A stretch of DNA of 15,963 nt from CAYVCG01 sp964449985 (GTDB taxonomy: Bacteria > Bacillota > Clostridia > Lachnospirales > WRAX01), in contig CAYVCG010000046.1 in the NCBI GenBank assembly GCA_964449985.1, positions 1 through 15,963 on the forward strand, given 5' to 3'. The notes beneath the pieces were generated by a model that had not been told where the DNA came from, made no database searches, and worked only from the letters and a program-made list of their open reading frames with translations. A program made the translations under genes and the position numbers. Shown here piece by piece: positions 5,914 through 13,633 of this stretch (the stretch's first letter is position 1; every line of letters begins with the position of its first letter).

Positions 5914-7779
5914 CTACCTCGCACTTGTTTTTGATAGAACAGTATTTAAGATGCCTTCAGCATCCAAGCCATAAATCTTAAATAACTCCTGCTTTGTGCC
6001 TTGCGGGATAAATTCATCCGGAAAGGCAAGTAAATGAACATTAGTATGCAGCCCGATTTCTGCAAGAGCGTTAACAATTGACGAGCCAAAGCCGCCTTTG
6101 CGTATATTATCCTCTGCGATAAAAACATTTTTAAATTTGCCAAGCCCTTGTATCATTTCCATATCAAGGGGCTTTACGAATCTTGCATTTATTAAAGCCG
6201 GTTTGTGCCCAAGCTCTCTAAGCCTTATATATGCTTCATAACAAGGCTCGATCATCGTTCCCAACGATATAATAGCAGTTTCTTCCCCTTCAAACAGAAC
6301 CTCAGATTTGCCAAGAGAAATAGGAGGAATGCATTCCAGTATATCATTGTCTGCCGCCCGAGGGTATCTTATAGCGGCTGGAGAACCAAGGCCAACTGCA
6401 AATTCTAGCATGGCTTCAAGCTCTGCTCCGTTTCTTGGCGACATAACGGTCATATTAGGTATGTGGGACAAAAATGAAAGATCAAACACGCCTTGATGCG
6501 TTTCTCCATCGGCGCCTACGATACCTGCTCTGTCCACAGCGAAAATAACTGGCAGCTTTTGCATACAAACGTCATGAACGATTTGGTCATAGCTGCGCTG
6601 CAAAAACGTTGAATAAACGGCGAAAACAGGGATAAGACCGTTTTTTGCCATGCCTGCCGAAAACGTGACAGCATGACCTTCCGCAATACCAACGTCGAAA
6701 AAACGGCTGGGGTATTGCTGTTGAAAACTTGAAAGGCAAGTGCCTGTAGGCATTGCAGCGGTTACGGCAACGATATTTTTGTTTTCACTCGCCAGTTTTG
6801 TGAGCGTTTCTCCAAAAATCTCAGAATATGTATTATGGGCAGAACCGTTTATATTTTTGCCAGTATTAACGTTAAACGTATCAACACCATGAAAATGCAC
6901 AGGTGAATCCTCTGCATACGCATAACCCTTACCTTTTTTTGTATATGTGTGTATAAGAACAGGGCCGCCTAACTTTCTTGCGCTGTTTAGAGCATATATC
7001 AATTCAGACATATTATGCCCGTCTATCGGGCCTAAGTATTTAAAGCCCAATTCTTCAAAAAGAACACCGCTAATAAAGAAATACTTTATACTGTCCTTAG
7101 TTCTTTCGATAAATCTACCGATTTTTTTGCCCACGGCGAATTTGCCCAAAAAGTTGCTTACGTCCTTTTTCGCGCCCAAATAAGATGGGGCGGTTCTTAT
7201 AGTATTTAAATGGCGGGATACTGCCCCAACATTTTTTGATATAGACATTTCGTTATCGTTTAGAATAACGATAAGGTTTGTTTCGGAACGACCCGCGTTG
7301 TTAATCGCTTCAAAGGCAAGGCCGCCTGTCATAGAGCCATCGCCTATAACTGACAGAACATGATATTTCTCGCCTTTCAAATCGCGGCTTGCAGCAAAAC
7401 CAAGCGCCGCTGATATAGATGTCGAGCTGTGGCCTGTGTCAAAACAGTCGTACCGGCTTTCGGCAGACTTTGGAAAGCCGCTTATGCCATCAAGCTTTCG
7501 AAGCGTATCAAAACGGTCTTTGCGCCCTGTCAAAATTTTGTGGACATAGGATTGATGCCCAACATCCCAAATCAGCTTATCCTTTGGGATGCTGAAACAA
7601 TAATGTATAGCCAGCGTAAGCTCCACAACCCCAAGGTTTGAAGCAAGATGGCCGCCTGTTTTCGAAATCGAATCTATTAAAAACTGCCTTATCTCTCCGG
7701 ACAATGCTTCGAGCTGTTTTAAATCCAGCTTTTTTATGTCCTTTGGGGAGTTTATAGCATCTAATAATCTTGTTGTCAT
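5914..7779 (-). CDS. dxs: 1-deoxy-D-xylulose-5-phosphate synthase
   Basis: DXS condenses pyruvate and glyceraldehyde 3-phosphate to 1-deoxyxylulose 5-phosphate, the entry to the MEP isoprenoid pathway, using thiamine diphosphate. The 621-residue protein has the expected order: HLASNLGVVELTLAIH, DVGHQSYVHKILTGR, the thiamine/Mg motif GDGSMTGGLAFEAINNAG (about 146-163), the transketolase pyrimidine domain (GIAEGHAVTFSAGMA, DRAGIVGADGETHQGVFD) and a C-terminal transketolase domain. I chose ATG 7779 because GAGG (7790-7787) lies 7 bases before it; the in-frame ATG at 7785 sits only 1 base from that site. The DUF212 gene ends 30 bases upstream and tlyA starts 3 bases downstream. ispA is nearby in the same block, which links precursor supply to prenyl chain synthesis. 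Confidence 0.97.
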   Translation of the reverse strand: MTTRLLDAINSPKDIKKLDLKQLEALSGEIRQFLIDSISKTGGHLASNLGVVELTLAIHYCFSIPKDKLIWDVGHQSYVHKILTGRKDRFDTLRKLDGISGFPKSAESRYDCFDTGHSSTSISAALGFAASRDLKGEKYHVLSVIGDGSMTGGLAFEAINNAGRSETNLIVILNDNEMSISKNVGAVSRHLNTIRTAPSYLGAKKDVSNFLGKFAVGKKIGRFIERTKDSIKYFFISGVLFEELGFKYLGPIDGHNMSELIYALNSARKLGGPVLIHTYTKKGKGYAYAEDSPVHFHGVDTFNVNTGKNINGSAHNTYSEIFGETLTKLASENKNIVAVTAAMPTGTCLSSFQQQYPSRFFDVGIAEGHAVTFSAGMAKNGLIPVFAVYSTFLQRSYDQIVHDVCMQKLPVIFAVDRAGIVGADGETHQGVFDLSFLSHIPNMTVMSPRNGAELEAMLEFAVGLGSPAAIRYPRAADNDILECIPPISLGKSEVLFEGEETAIISLGTMIEPCYEAYIRLRELGHKPALINARFVKPLDMEMIQGLGKFKNVFIAEDNIRKGGFGSSIVNALAEIGLHTNVHLLAFPDEFIPQGTKQELFKIYGLDAEGILNTVLSKTSAR

Positions 7780-7809
7780 AAACATTCCTCAAAAAAATTT
7801 TATCGTATA

Positions 7810-8262
7810 CTACTTTTGAATAAAAATAACTGCAACCAAGATCCCTAAAATAGCACCTGCCGCAACCTCGACAGGGCTATGACCCAAAAGTTCTTTAAGT
7901 TTTTTATCAAGCTTGATGCCCGTGTTTTCAATATTTTCGATTATTGTGTTTATAACCGCTGCATGACGCCCAGCCGCTCTTCGAACTCCTGCCGCGTCAT
8001 ACATAACAACCATGCTTATTATTGCGCTGACAGCGAATATGGACGAGTTAAACCCGTCCTGAATGCCTATTGCCATAGACATGGCAGTAACAAACGAGCT
8101 ATGAGAACTTGGCATTCCGCCGGAACTTATAAAAAGAGAGGCGTTAACTTTGCGAGTTTTAAAAAGCTCAATAAAAACCTTTATAAGCTGAGCGATAGCC
8201 CATGAAAGGACAGCAACCCACAGCGTCGTATTATTCATTAGTTGCTCAAATCCGTTTGTCAA
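7810..8262 (-). CDS. Divergent PAP2 family membrane protein (DUF212)
   Basis: This 150-residue membrane protein belongs to the divergent PAP2 family, distantly related to type 2 phosphatidic acid phosphatases. No function is established for it. It has about four hydrophobic segments (about 13-33, 58-70, 74-90, 130-148). The family motifs are GGMPSSHSSFVTA (48-60, like PAP2 motif 2), YDAAGVRRAAGR (about 88-99) and LLGHSPVEVAAGAILG. The start is TTG 8262, backed by GGAGG (8274-8270) with 7 bases between. It sits between ispA (stop 41 bases upstream) and dxs. This suggests, but does not show, action on prenyl or lipid phosphates. In RRAAGRH a His follows the first Arg with the RX5H spacing of PAP2 motif 3, where I recall Gln in most relatives. 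Confidence 0.88.
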   Translation of the reverse strand: MTNGFEQLMNNTTLWVAVLSWAIAQLIKVFIELFKTRKVNASLFISSGGMPSSHSSFVTAMSMAIGIQDGFNSSIFAVSAIISMVVMYDAAGVRRAAGRHAAVINTIIENIENTGIKLDKKLKELLGHSPVEVAAGAILGILVAVIFIQK

Positions 8263-8269
8263 ATTAATT

Positions 8270-8274
8270 CCTCC
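8270..8274 (-). promoter_or_regulatory. Ribosome binding site of the DUF212 TTG start
   Basis: GGAGG, then AATTAAT (7 bases), then TTG. No in-frame ATG is better placed, so this site fixes the non-ATG start at 8262. Confidence 0.7.
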
Positions 8275-8303
8275 AATCAGCGTCTAAAAATAGAACGCCG
8301 CCT

Positions 8304-9218
8304 CTATTTGTCTCTATCAATCAGGCTTTTTGCCAGATTTGACAAAAAGTCATTATTCGTTTCCAATGACTTTATCATATTTATTATTTCCATAGAGAGG
8401 GATAAATAATCTTCTTTTGCCTTTTCAAGCCCAAAAAAAGAAACGTATGTTGTTTTTTTGCGTTTTTCATCACAGTTGGTATTTTTACCTAGTGTTTTTG
8501 CATTTCCAGAGACATCCAAAATATCATCTTTTATTTGGAAAGCCAAGCCAAGCTTTTCTCCTATTGTGGAAAATTGGCTTATTATTTCGTCAGACAATCC
8601 GCCCAAAACTGCGCCGGAAACTAAGGAAGCTTGGATAAGCTTTCCTGTTTTATGGCTTTGAATATAAGCGAGGACTTCTTCGGTCGCAGGTTTGTCTTCA
8701 TAAAGTATATCGGCAACTTGGCCGCCGACCATCCCATATACACCCGCAGATTTTGCAATAATCGCCATAGCTTTAATATTGTTTTGGGTCAGACGGTTTT
8801 GACAATGCTCAGACATAATTTCATAAGCCAAGTTAAGAAGACCGTCACCAGCAAGTATAGCAAAGGCTTCCCCAAACATCTTGTGGTTCGTCGGCTTCCC
8901 GCGGCGCAAATCATCATTATCCATCGCGGGAAGGTCATCATGGATTAAAGAGTACGTATGAATCATTTCTATGGCACATGCAAAAGGCATAGCATTATTT
9001 AAATCTCCGCCCGCAAGTTCGCAGGCAGACAAGAGCAATACTGGGCGAAGTCTTTTTCCCCCGGCCATAACGCTATAGCTCATTGCATCGTATATTATCT
9101 TTGGATAATTTTCTTTTAGATTTTTTTTTAAATATTCTTTTAAATAATCTTTTAAATATTCTTTTAATCCAGCCTCTACGGCCGTGATTTTTTCTTCTAA
9201 GCGTTCGTTAAAATTCAT
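8304..9218 (-). CDS. ispA: Polyprenyl (farnesyl) diphosphate synthase
   Basis: A trans-isoprenyl diphosphate synthase that joins isopentenyl diphosphate to allylic diphosphates, most likely giving farnesyl diphosphate for undecaprenyl and quinone synthesis. In the 304-residue protein the substrate motif GGKRLRP is at 53-59. The first aspartate-rich motif is DDLPAMDNDD (94-103), with the two-residue insertion typical of bacterial FPP synthases, and the second is DDILD (231-235). Chain length is inferred from resemblance to IspA. Residues 17-36 are a low-complexity run built on LKEY/LKDY/LKKN, encoded by a 12-bp tandem repeat, a slight N-terminal expansion. ATG 9218 has GAGGAA upstream and lies 3 bases after the xseB stop. 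Confidence 0.95.
   Translation of the reverse strand: MNFNERLEEKITAVEAGLKEYLKDYLKEYLKKNLKENYPKIIYDAMSYSVMAGGKRLRPVLLLSACELAGGDLNNAMPFACAIEMIHTYSLIHDDLPAMDNDDLRRGKPTNHKMFGEAFAILAGDGLLNLAYEIMSEHCQNRLTQNNIKAMAIIAKSAGVYGMVGGQVADILYEDKPATEEVLAYIQSHKTGKLIQASLVSGAVLGGLSDEIISQFSTIGEKLGLAFQIKDDILDVSGNAKTLGKNTNCDEKRKKTTYVSFFGLEKAKEDYLSLSMEIINMIKSLETNNDFLSNLAKSLIDRDK
9114..9169. repeat. 12-bp tandem repeat within ispA
   Basis: On the plus strand the unit TTTTAAATATTC occurs at 9126-9137, 9138-9149 (one change) and 9150-9161. A diverged partial unit lies on each side. Each unit encodes four residues, LKEY or LKDY, near the IspA N-terminus. The period is a multiple of three, so unit gain or loss would keep the frame. 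Confidence 0.85.
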
Positions 9219-9221
9219 TTA

Positions 9222-9476
9222 TTATTCCTCGATACCGAATTTTATATTTGGCAAATCAACAGGGGTTTCTTGAAAGATGCCTTCGCTTGTTTTTTGCAAA
9301 ACAGATATTTGCTCCTGCGCATTTTTTATAACATCGGCGCAATATAAAGAAATTTCCACACCTTCTTTATAAAGCTCCACAGATTTTTCTAAAGGGGTCT
9401 CGTTGTTTTCCATAAGTGATACGATTTCTTCAAGCCTTTTGATGCTGTCTTCAAAACTAATCTTTTTTTTGGCCAT
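9222..9476 (-). CDS. xseB: Exodeoxyribonuclease VII small subunit
   Basis: XseB binds in several copies to XseA to form exonuclease VII, which degrades single-stranded DNA from both ends. The 84-residue protein shows the family pattern SFEDSIKRLEEIVSLMENNETPLEKSVELYKEGVEISLYC (6-45), two predicted helices, then a variable acidic tail. Its ATG overlaps the xseA stop by one base (TAATG), implying coupled translation and so matched subunit supply. ispA follows after 3 bases. Confidence 0.95.
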   Translation of the reverse strand: MAKKKISFEDSIKRLEEIVSLMENNETPLEKSVELYKEGVEISLYCADVIKNAQEQISVLQKTSEGIFQETPVDLPNIKFGIEE

Positions 9477-10684
9477 TAATCATCCAACTCCTTCTTATCA
9501 ACAATTGCAGTAGCTGTTCCATCTTTAAAACGTATTTTAATTGTATTTGATTCATCAACGCCGTTTATGCTTGATATAATTTTGCCGTCAGAGCCATACG
9601 TGATTGTATAACCTCTTGACAAAACTTTAAGCGGCGATGAATTTTCAAGCAACTTTGCACAAGCTCCAATTTGGTTCATTTTCTTATCAAGTCTATAGTT
9701 TATTTCTTTATTCATTGTTTTATACAAATCAGCCATCAGTTTCTTTTTTGCATTAAAAATTTCAAGCGGGTTTGCGAAAGCCTTTCTGCAAACGGCGGAT
9801 TTAAGCCTATGCTCATAGGCATTTGTTTTATTGCTAAGAGCCGTTGTCATTCGGTTTTCCAATTCAAAAACGTATTCGGTTATTAAATCAAGCTCTGGAA
9901 CGGCAAGTTCCGCCGCCGCAGAGGGTGTTGGTGCGCGCAAATCCGCGACGAAATCGGCAATAGTAAAATCCGTTTCATGCCCAACAGCAGATATAACAGG
10001 AATGTTTGAGCTATAAATGCTTCTAGCAACCATCTCATCATTAAATGCCCACAAATCCTCAATCGAGCCGCCGCCTCTGCCAAGGATTATCGCGTCCGCG
10101 CCTGCCCAGGCATTTGCTTGCTTTATGGCAGATACAATTTCCGCCGGGGCGTTTTCTCCCTGAACTAAAACAGGAAGGATAACGATTTTAACGCATTTAT
10201 TACGCCTTGTTATAACGTCTATAATATCCTGGACAGCTGCTCCGGTTATTGACGTTATGACAGCGATGCATTTTGGAAAAGCCGGTAGGCTTTTTTTATG
10301 AGCAGGGTCGAACAAACCATCATCTTGAAGTTTTTGCTTTAACTGTTCAAAGGCGACATAAAGGCTACCTTTTCCAACGGATTCAATCATTTCTGCATAT
10401 AGCTGCACCTGACCTGTTTTTTCAAAAAACGAAACATAGCCGCAAACAACAACCTTCATACCATCCTTTGGCGCAAAAGTGAGCGAATCAGCGTATGTCT
10501 TGAACATAACGCAGTTTATGGAGGATTTTCCGTCTTTAAGCGTGAAATATATATGCCCGGAGGTATGCAGCTTAACATTGGAAAGCTCGCCTTCGGCAAA
10601 GAACGAATTAAGCAGTATATCCCCATCTATGATGCTTCTGATATATGAATTGACCTGGCTTACGCTCCATACTTTTATCTTCAC
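9476..10684 (-). CDS. xseA: Exodeoxyribonuclease VII large subunit
   Basis: XseA is the catalytic subunit of exonuclease VII. The 402-residue protein has the N-terminal OB-fold (WSVSQVNSYI at 5-14; FFAEGELSNVKLHTSGHIYFTLKD) and the nuclease domain. The latter contains KCIAVITSITGAAVQDII, GRGGGSIEDLWAFNDE and ISAVGHETDFTIADFVADLRAPTPSAAAE, all strongly conserved. A helical region and a small C-terminal segment (SRGYTI) follow. I chose GTG 10684 because GGAAGGA (10699-10693) lies 8 bases before it and the protein then begins (M)KIKVWSVSQVN, as in relatives. The upstream in-frame TTG at 10705 has no ribosome binding site. nusB ends 67 bases upstream. folD, found between nusB and xseA in B. subtilis, is missing. 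Confidence 0.96.
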   Translation of the reverse strand: MKIKVWSVSQVNSYIRSIIDGDILLNSFFAEGELSNVKLHTSGHIYFTLKDGKSSINCVMFKTYADSLTFAPKDGMKVVVCGYVSFFEKTGQVQLYAEMIESVGKGSLYVAFEQLKQKLQDDGLFDPAHKKSLPAFPKCIAVITSITGAAVQDIIDVITRRNKCVKIVILPVLVQGENAPAEIVSAIKQANAWAGADAIILGRGGGSIEDLWAFNDEMVARSIYSSNIPVISAVGHETDFTIADFVADLRAPTPSAAAELAVPELDLITEYVFELENRMTTALSNKTNAYEHRLKSAVCRKAFANPLEIFNAKKKLMADLYKTMNKEINYRLDKKMNQIGACAKLLENSSPLKVLSRGYTITYGSDGKIISSINGVDESNTIKIRFKDGTATAIVDKKELDD

Positions 10685-10692
10685 AACTAACG

Positions 10693-10699
10693 TCCTTCC
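10693..10699 (-). promoter_or_regulatory. Ribosome binding site deciding the xseA GTG start
   Basis: GGAAGGA, then 8 bases (CGTTAGTT), then GTG. This places the xseA start 21 bases inside the longest open frame. Confidence 0.7.
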
Positions 10700-10751
10700 A
10701 AACAAAAACTATATAACCACACTGGCTTAGTTGTTTGCATTAAGAAATTGG

Positions 10752-11213
10752 TTATATATTTGCCGCGATTTTGCCTAAAACGCCGTTTACAAAAGCTGGG
10801 GCTTCATCAGATGAAAACATCTTTGCAAGCTCAACCGCTTCATTTATGGAAACACTTTTCGGGATATCAGCACCAAAAAGCATTTCGTAAACAGCCAGGC
10901 GTATAATAGCAAGGTCAACCTTTGAAAGCCTGGAGACGTTCCAGCCCTCGGAATATGTCTCTATTAAGGAATCGATATGTTCTTTGTTTTCACAAACGCC
11001 TTCGAATTCGGATTTAACAAACTCGGCATCTATTTTTTTTGCATCGGAAGGCTCGTCCCATTCGATAGTATCCGATGAAGGCGGGTTGTCGTCATGAGCG
11101 CTCAGCATTTCGTTAAAGTAAAGGCTATAGCATTGCTCCGGGTCGATTGCTTGATGAAATTCTATTTGAAAAACAAGCCCTAAGGCGTGTTTCCTGTCAT
11201 TCCTGCGGCTCAT
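10752..11213 (-). CDS. nusB: Transcription antitermination factor NusB
   Basis: NusB pairs with NusE (S10) on boxA RNA to support antitermination, mainly in rRNA operons. The 153-residue all-helical protein starts with SRRNDRKHALGLVFQIEF. It carries the conserved C-terminal half: LIETYSEGWNVSRLSKVDLAIIRLAVYEMLF, IPKSVSINEAVELAKMFSSDEAPAFVNGVLGKIA. It is a little longer than the usual 130-150 residues because of an acidic insertion around 38-65 (HDDNPPSSDTIEWDEPSD). The ATG has AGGAGAG (11230-11224) 10 bases upstream. asp23 lies 113 bases upstream across a hairpin; xseA is downstream. Confidence 0.95.
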   Translation of the reverse strand: MSRRNDRKHALGLVFQIEFHQAIDPEQCYSLYFNEMLSAHDDNPPSSDTIEWDEPSDAKKIDAEFVKSEFEGVCENKEHIDSLIETYSEGWNVSRLSKVDLAIIRLAVYEMLFGADIPKSVSINEAVELAKMFSSDEAPAFVNGVLGKIAANI

Positions 11214-11279
11214 TGATTTTTTTCTCTCCTTAAAAATAGGTGTCTTATTTGGCTATATCAAATAATATATCGAAAATTT

Positions 11280-11312
11280 ATAGCCCTGAAATACTACGTA
11301 TTTAAGGGCTAT
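11280..11312 (-). terminator. Long hairpin between asp23 and nusB (partial terminator or RNA stability element)
   Basis: ATAGCCCT (11280-11287) pairs with AGGGCTAT (11305-11312). After one mismatch, AAATAC (11289-11294) pairs with GTATTT (11298-11303) around a 3-base loop, giving 14 pairs in total. On the minus strand it is followed by AAATTTTCG, a poor T-tract, so termination is probably incomplete at best. On the plus strand no T-run follows. It could reduce read-through from asp23 into nusB or protect the asp23 mRNA end. Confidence 0.6.
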
Positions 11313-11326
11313 GCATATGGGCTCCG

Positions 11327-11701
11327 TTAATTATGACGAGGATGCTTATCCGGGATGACCCCGGCAACAACGATATTAATGTCGGTCACCGTTAGGCCGG
11401 TCATAGTCTCTATGGCCGTTTTAACCCTTTTTTGGACTTCAATGGCAACCTCTTGTATTTTAAAGCCAAACTTAATAAACAGATTTAGTTCCACAGTAAC
11501 GCTGGATTCTTCAACGTTTACTTTAACGCCTCTGGATAAGCTTTTCTTTCCGATTTTTTCAACAATATCGCCGGTAAAGTTTCCGGCCATGCCGTCAACG
11601 CCCTCAACTTCCATAGATGCCGTTCCGGCTATTACAGCAATAACCTCATCGGCAATTTGTACTTGACCTATACTTGAAGAATTTGTGCGAATGTCTGCCA
11701 T
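11327..11701 (-). CDS. Asp23/Gls24 family envelope stress response protein
   Basis: A 124-residue member of the Asp23/Gls24 family (YqhY in B. subtilis, beside nusB). Members are linked to membrane or alkaline stress and lipid homeostasis, and their biochemical role is unsettled. The family pattern is clear: GQVQIADEVIAVIAGTASMEVEGVDGM (10-36), then VEESSVTVELNLFIKFGFKIQEVAIEVQKRVKTAIETMTGLTVTDINIVVAGV. There is no signal peptide. I chose ATG 11701 with GGGAGGG (11714-11708) 6 bases upstream; a longer in-frame TTG at 11716 would overlap that ribosome binding site. It has its own promoter and is followed by a hairpin, then nusB. The accBC and spoIIIA genes usually upstream are replaced by potABCD. 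Confidence 0.93.
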   Translation of the reverse strand: MADIRTNSSSIGQVQIADEVIAVIAGTASMEVEGVDGMAGNFTGDIVEKIGKKSLSRGVKVNVEESSVTVELNLFIKFGFKIQEVAIEVQKRVKTAIETMTGLTVTDINIVVAGVIPDKHPRHN

Positions 11702-11730
11702 ATTTTGCCCTCCCAATCGGTATTATCTTC

Positions 11731-11758
11731 ATTATAACAGATTTTACCCATTTTGCAA
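11731..11758 (-). promoter_or_regulatory. Sigma-A promoter of the asp23-nusB block
   Basis: TTGCAA (11758-11753), 16 bases, then a perfect TATAAT (11736-11731) preceded by TGT (extended -10). The start is expected about 23 bases before the asp23 ATG. This is the only strong promoter I see before the long block that runs through recN. Confidence 0.75.
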
Positions 11759-11801
11759 TTACGTATTGCATATTTTACAGCGTAAACATAAATGTTTGTT
11801 A

Positions 11802-12842
11802 TTATTTAGTTTTAAACTCAGTCCAAATTTCGGAATAAATGGTTGCAGCATCTCCAACATTTTCAACCGGCTCTGCTTTTGCGGCAAGCTCGGATGGGAT
11901 GTTAACAGCTTTATTATCTAAATATTCTTTTGATAAAAATGCTTTTGCTGCTGTGTTGCAGTTTGGATAGTTTATCAGCTCGGATATCTTAGCGCTGACG
12001 CTTCCTTCTAATATATAATTCATAAAGATGTATGCGTTGTCAATATTCGGGGCTTCCCTTGGAACGACTATGCAGTCCTCATAAATACTTAACCCTTCTT
12101 TTGGATAAGCAAGCTTTAAAGAGGGCACTTCGGCAATCGCAGCAACTGCTTGAGAGCCATACATAAATCCGGCAGAAGCCCTTCCGTCAATCAAATAATT
12201 AAACGGAGTGTTTGCATCAAGGCCTATTATATTATCTTTTAAAGCAAGCAGCTCTTGTTTTGCTTGTTCAAGCTTTGCGGGGTCTGTCTCGTTAACAGAA
12301 TAACCTAGCTTCATAAGCGTGAGCCCGATAATATCTCTGTCGCCATCTAGCATGACAAGCTTATCTTTAAGCTCAGGCCTCCAAAAATCTGAATAGCTTT
12401 CTATATCAAAACCGGTTTTGTCTTTGTCATAGACGATAATCGCGCTTGCTGTTGCGTATGGTATCGTATATTTGTTATCCGGATCAAAATATTTTGATTG
12501 GTATGCCGAGTCAATATTTCCGGCGTTCGAAAGTTTTGACCAATTAATAGAATCCAAAAGCTGCTCTTGGCCCATAATGTCTATTATATAGTCGCTGCAA
12601 AGTATAATGTCATACTGACCGCTTTGAGCCTTCAGTTTACTTAACATCTGTTCGTTATTATCAAAATTTGAATAGTTTATGCGAATACCTGTCTTTGCTT
12701 CAAAATCTTTAACAACTTCATCCGGTATATATCCTTCCCATGTGAAAACATTTAATTCCTGTTGCTTTTGGCAAGCCGTAAGGCTAAGCATAAAAACTGC
12801 AACCATAAATATGGATAGCAGAGCTTTAATGTGTTTTTTCAT
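11802..12842 (-). CDS. potD: Spermidine/putrescine ABC transporter substrate-binding lipoprotein
   Basis: PotD captures polyamines outside the membrane and delivers them to PotBC. The 346-residue precursor has a lipoprotein signal, MKKHIKALLSIFMVAVFMLS then the lipobox LTAC with Cys24. The mature part starts ELNVFTWEGYIPDEVV, the typical PotD/PotF opening with a ligand-site Trp (residue 35). It continues with YDIILCSDYII, DNKYTIPYATASAIIVYD, LDGDRDIIG, GFMYGSQAVAA and EDCIVVPREAPN. Polyamine preference (spermidine or putrescine) cannot be settled by eye. The ATG overlaps the potC stop by 4 bases (ATGA) and has GGAGG 7 bases upstream. It is the last gene of potABCD, and I see no convincing terminator before asp23. 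Confidence 0.93.
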   Translation of the reverse strand: MKKHIKALLSIFMVAVFMLSLTACQKQQELNVFTWEGYIPDEVVKDFEAKTGIRINYSNFDNNEQMLSKLKAQSGQYDIILCSDYIIDIMGQEQLLDSINWSKLSNAGNIDSAYQSKYFDPDNKYTIPYATASAIIVYDKDKTGFDIESYSDFWRPELKDKLVMLDGDRDIIGLTLMKLGYSVNETDPAKLEQAKQELLALKDNIIGLDANTPFNYLIDGRASAGFMYGSQAVAAIAEVPSLKLAYPKEGLSIYEDCIVVPREAPNIDNAYIFMNYILEGSVSAKISELINYPNCNTAAKAFLSKEYLDNKAVNIPSELAAKAEPVENVGDAATIYSEIWTEFKTK

Positions 12843-13633
12843 TTTGTATCCTCCTTAATAGAAATCTTGGTCTGTATAAACCTAAAAACTCCGACGATTA
12901 AAAATGTAGCAAAAAGCATGACCGTACACAGAGCGTTTATTTCCGGCGTAACCCCGAATTTTAGCATAGAATAAATCTTAACGGGCAGCGTTGTGCTCGT
13001 TGGGCCAGAAACAAAGAAGCTGATGACAACATCGTCCAAAGACATAGCGAAGGCCAAAAGCGCACCGGAAATTATTGATGGAAGAATCAGAGGCAGCGTT
13101 ACTGTAAAAAACATCTGATTTTCTTTCGCGCCCAAATCTTTTGCGGCTTCAAAAATAGATTTATCAATTGTTTTAAGCTTTATACCCACCATTATAAATA
13201 TATACGGAAGGCAAAACGTTGTATGCGCAAGAACAAGCGTTAAAATTCCGTAATTTATGTTTGGTATGAGCGAAAGAAACATTAGAAGCGCAACGCCCAT
13301 AACAACCTCGGGAATTATTAGCGGGATATACATAGATCCGTTAAAGAAAAGCTTGATCTTGCTCGTGAGCTTTTCAAAAGCGACTGCGCCCATCGTTCCA
13401 AAAACCGCTGAAACAAGCGATGCCATAAACGCGACGATAAGGCTTACGCCAAGCGATTCCATCAAATTACGATCATTTAGCATCTTTACATACCAGTCAA
13501 GAGTGAATCCATTCCAAACAGAGGTTGTTTTAGATACATTAAATGAGTATACCACAACACATAAAATCGGTAAATATAAAAACACGAATATAAGTAAAAT
13601 ATAAAACGTTTCCAAACGGCTTCGTTTTGGCAT
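12839..13633 (-). CDS. potC: Spermidine/putrescine ABC transporter permease PotC
   Basis: One of two inner permeases of the polyamine importer. This 264-residue protein starts with a membrane segment (about 9-30) and has about six in all. It carries the binding-protein-dependent transport EAA loop EAAKDLGAKENQMFFTVTLPLILPSIISG (about 158-186), which contacts PotA. SLDDVVISFFVSGPTSTTLPVKIYSMLKFGVTPEINAL is characteristic of PotC/PotI. The ATG overlaps the potB stop by one base (TGATG). GGGAGGG lies 8 bases upstream, inside the end of potB. Confidence 0.93.
   Translation of the reverse strand: MPKRSRLETFYILLIFVFLYLPILCVVVYSFNVSKTTSVWNGFTLDWYVKMLNDRNLMESLGVSLIVAFMASLVSAVFGTMGAVAFEKLTSKIKLFFNGSMYIPLIIPEVVMGVALLMFLSLIPNINYGILTLVLAHTTFCLPYIFIMVGIKLKTIDKSIFEAAKDLGAKENQMFFTVTLPLILPSIISGALLAFAMSLDDVVISFFVSGPTSTTLPVKIYSMLKFGVTPEINALCTVMLFATFLIVGVFRFIQTKISIKEDTK

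Noticed and set aside
5946..6143. Minus-strand 65-codon frame inside dxs
   Set aside because: It is a second-frame reading of the dxs C-terminal coding sequence, not evidence of a frameshift; dxs itself is continuous and full length.
9114..9169. CRISPR-like array
   Set aside because: The direct repeats are 12 bp without spacers, inside the coding frame of ispA; they are an ordinary tandem repeat.
11702..11716. Longer Asp23 protein starting at an upstream TTG
   Set aside because: That TTG overlaps the GGGAGGG ribosome binding site that serves the ATG at 11701, so the extension is not translated.
11760..11801. Terminator after potD
   Set aside because: AAACAT...ATGTTT could form a short stem, but there is no T-run after it and the stem is only about 6 bp in AT-rich sequence.
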